Source of the DNA: Solanum dulcamara | Taxonomy: Eukaryota; Streptophyta; Magnoliopsida; Solanales; Solanaceae | DNA: 64,000 nt | Assembly (NCBI RefSeq): GCF_947179165.1 | Contig: NC_077239.1 | Coordinates: forward strand, 30,766,134-30,830,133 | Reading direction: 5' to 3' | The notes under the pieces: generated by a model | What the model saw: only the letters and a program-made list of their open reading frames with translations | Told to the model about the DNA's origin: nothing | The model's database searches: none | Part shown: positions 61,250 to 64,000 of the stretch, piece after piece | How the letters are laid out: each line of letters opens with the position of its first letter | Numbering within the stretch: position 1 is the stretch's first letter | Translations under genes and position numbers: made by a program

Positions 61250-63693
61250 TATAACACCCCAAAAGATTTTAAGCTAAGACCCGAACCATTTTTCATATGA
61301 CTATAGGATCGTATCGGGTGATTATTAATTGTGTATAGGTGTTAAGGTCAATTATTTAGTGTGGAATAGATTTGGAGATGTTTTAAGGCCACAAGAGTCC
61401 TCTACAACAAAGTTGAGTTGAAATTTTCCTTATTGATTGATTTTGATAAAAGATTTTACATAGGTAAACTTCAAACGATCATATCTCCTAGATTATAAAT
61501 AATTAGGAGATCCAAAACCTATAAAATTAAAGGTCTATGAGTCTTCTTTCCAAATTCGCAAAGTTCACATTATTCAAAATTTGGAGTAGAAAGTTATGGC
61601 TATTTTACTGAAGCATGTACATACAAAAATATTCTGCGAGCTTACCTGCCAATTCGGCGACTCGCCGATTTACATCGCCCAATTGAATTGAAAACCTTCA
61701 AAATCTAAATATTTTGGTAATCTAAAGATCTCTTTCAGCAACTCGCTGAATAGTTCGGCGAGGAGACCTCCAGATAGTCGATTTGGCCGACGAGTTTCTT
61801 AAAAAGGTCATTTTTTTAATTTTTATGGTCTTCTTTGGTTTTCAGAAAGTATTCTTGACCTTTTACCCTTAATTAACTTCCCTAATTCTATATTTTAACC
61901 TAATAACCTCCCCATTCATTCCAAACCCTCATACAAATTAAATTCACACATTCTAAGTTATTTCAAGTGGAGAAAAGGCTAGGGTTTGAAGAGCATTCGT
62001 CGAGTTCTTAAAGAATCTAATTCTTCTAGGTATGCAAGCTATTCATAGAGTTGGATTGAGTTCGTCCACACACCTAATATCTAAATCTCTTCTCTAAAAA
62101 GTTCAACTTTAGTTTTAGCCCTAATTCCATTGAGTTTCAAATGAATTAATTCATCCTTCATTGAGTTGCATGTAAATGTTTTGAGATTAGAATTGTTCCT
62201 ACATAATTAAATTGTCGAATTTATTGTTCATGCTTGCATTCACATGAACCCTTATTTATGATGTTTATTGCAATCAATATGCATTATTTTGAGCTTAAGA
62301 TGAAGAATTTCATGCATTGAGTAAAAGATAAGTTTTTAGGGAACATGAGATCCCAAATGCATATATTATATTTGAGTCATAAATATTGATATTTCTGAGT
62401 TTAAGCATGATTTTACTAAACTTGATGAGTTAGTATTTTTACGAATAATCATATTTGAGAAATGAGTTTTGAGCATGTAATATCACTTGAGTTTTGAAGT
62501 CTTTTACAATTGATTTTGAGCATGATCTTTATTAAGTCTACATGTGTCTAAGTACCTATACATTTATTTATTTTGAACCTGAGCTGAAAAATCAAGAGAT
62601 ATATTTTTATGCATTTATTGAGTTTGAGAAGTATAACTATTTTGAAGAGAATGTAATGAGTTTGAGAAGAGTTGAGTTACAGTGAGTAAAGTCCAATGAG
62701 AATAAATGATTTATGTTTTGAGTACTTACACTCACTTGAGTATATGAGCATAGTAAAATATTTTTGGTAGTAGTATTGAGCACCAATTTGGGTAAGAGTT
62801 CAGATAACTCAAGCCATATAAACTACATAGCCAGCATAGGATAGGATCGTGACCGTTAATTTAGGTGGCTCGTCACCAGCCTCACTGAGGGCTTTTATAT
62901 GGATCCATGAGTTGAGTTGCGTCCCTTACCCAGGCAAGGCATTGGACAGCTCTGGCAACGACAGTAGTTCATTGTATCATCACTAGCTTTTTGTATCATA
63001 AGTGATGGTTGTCAATTAGAGAAACTCCCCAAGAGTAAGTGCTATATTTTTATACACTGAGTTGCATTTATTATATTATAACTTTTAAAGCATTGTTTTA
63101 CATATATTGCATGCTTTATTGAGTTTAGCTATTTTCAGAGTTGAGTCCTTTCAGTTGAGTTGAGTATCTTTGAGTAAGCTTCCTTTTAGTTATTTTAAAT
63201 ACCGTACATTCCATGTACTGATGTCATTCGACTTTGCATCTTTTTATGATGTAGATCCAGATACTCATAACCGTAGACACTTTAGTAAGATTTTCATCCA
63301 ACACTTCTGAAGGACTCTAATTTAGTTAATTCAGTTCATTCATTTATGAGTCATGTTTAGATGAATAATCATAAACCCGTGGATTTTATCTCGGCACCTA
63401 TCACAATGCAGTAAAGGCTTCATGGACAGAGTTAGTGAGTCAGTTCAGTCTATTCTTGCTGATATTTGAACTTTATTACTATATATATAAAGAATTATTT
63501 TCCAGACTTGGTATAAATTGAGATTGAGATGTTTTGAGTTATGTTTAAATATTTTTTTAAGGTTCACTGATTAAAGTTTCCTTATGTATGTTGAGTCTTC
63601 AGTTTAGTAGTATGCTAGGCCAAGGGTTCGTTTGGGACCAACAATGATTTTCGAGTGCCGATCATGTCTAGGGTATAGGCTCGGAGCATGACA
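61250..63693 (+). repeat. X2 right LTR (2.4 kb)
   Basis: It starts TATAACACCCC (second base decayed from G) and ends GAGCATGACA. Iteron block 61615-61795 (TTCGGCGACTCGCCGATTT), donor-like TTCTAGGTATGCAAG (GT at 62030), acceptor-like GATGTAG at 63248-63254. Confidence 0.85.
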
Positions 63694-63698
63694 TGCAT

Positions 63699-64000
63699 AT
63701 TCAAGGACTCAAACTCTCCTTTCAAGTTCAACACTTGCATTTGACATGTTCTATAGCTGCTTTGATATTATTCTTTCAATTTATCTCACGCTTCTTCTGT
63801 TGTATTACAAGCCATGATTCTATAAAACACAATATCTATCACTTAACTCTGCATAAGAGACTTTGGGCTAGATTTCTTTACCTTCTCTACACTGCTGGAT
63901 TTGAGAGCCAAGGCAAGATTTGCCAGTAGAAAATGTTCTAGTTCTATCTTCTGCCACAGTTTTCCAATTTCATGGGCTTCTAAAAATCTTGCATCTTCGC
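63699..64000 (-). pseudogene. Ty1-copia gag, N-terminal/central part
   Basis: On the minus strand the frame reads RIMACNTTEEA, stop, DKLKE and QMQVLNLKGEFESLNM, the classic gag (UBN2-type) core of plant copia elements; the stop replaces the Trp of EAW. It ends at the X2 target duplication and continues at 55543. It runs off the right edge of the window. Confidence 0.75.

Larger units (their letters stand above)
55549..63693 (+). mobile_element. Element X2: complete coding-less LTR retrotransposon
   Basis: X2 is 8.1 kb, with LTRs 55549-58048 and 61250-63693, primer site 58053-58064, a 3.2-kb internal region and a polypurine tract before 61250. Flanks CGCAT (55544-55548) and TGCAT (63694-63698) differ by one C/T and fit a decayed target duplication. 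The insertion splits a copia gag gene whose reading continues on both sides. No ORF inside resembles retroelement proteins; with X1 this defines a LARD-like family. Confidence 0.85.

Overview
This window looks like repeat-rich heterochromatin from a dicot nuclear genome, most likely a member of the Solanaceae. The evidence is AT-rich DNA, Tekay/Del-like Ty3-gypsy chromovirus families of the kind common in Solanaceae, a TS/SolS-type SINE, and an endogenous pararetrovirus resembling the solendovirus/caulimovirus group. I cannot name the species. I found no convincing host gene. Nearly every long ORF is a fragment of a decayed retroelement or viral gene.

Layout. (1) 1-8010 is an endogenous pararetrovirus (EPRV) locus built from four pieces in alternating orientation: minus 1-~4370, plus ~4370-7447, minus 7461-~7931, plus ~7932-8010. 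Protease, reverse transcriptase/RNase H, a small ORF, a ~470-codon post-pol ORF and the viral promoter/poly(A) region are recognisable, all broken. (2) 8011-11749 is the 3' end and a 3.6-kb LTR of a gypsy element (W). (3) 11750-16091 is a coding-less LTR element (X1). A second, inverted X-family LTR follows at 16092-18297. (4) 18298-52334 is one minus-strand chromovirus (Y) blown apart by insertions. Its 3' LTR and pol lie at 18298-23333, the rest of its protease and gag at 45546-46521 and 49626-49971, and its 5' LTR at 50190-52334. (5) Inside Y, flanked by the 5-bp duplication GAAAA, is a plus-strand Tekay-like element (T, 23334-45545). T's right LTR holds a further element Z (35502-43945, flanked by ATATG). 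T's left LTR holds a probable solo LTR (~25910-28506), which itself holds a MITE (26466-26682). A separate solo LTR (46522-49625) splits Y's gag. (6) 52335-53916 is a truncated LTR carrying a SINE. (7) 54410-55548 and 63699-64000 are two halves of one minus-strand Ty1-copia gag-pol, split by a second coding-less X-family element (X2, 55549-63693).

The most interesting pattern is shared by unrelated-looking LTR families here (W, T, the solo LTR, X, Y, partly Z). Each long LTR carries, in the same order, a GC-richer cluster of short palindromic iterons unique to its family, a short leader ending in a strong 5' splice-donor-like site, often a family-specific tandem repeat, and a GATGCAG/GATGTAG-type acceptor-like site about 0.4-0.6 kb before the LTR end. 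This suggests a common LTR design with an internal leader intron. It is an inference from reading the sequence and needs transcript data. All coordinates of degenerate elements are approximate to a few bases unless a TG...CA end and target-site duplication are quoted.
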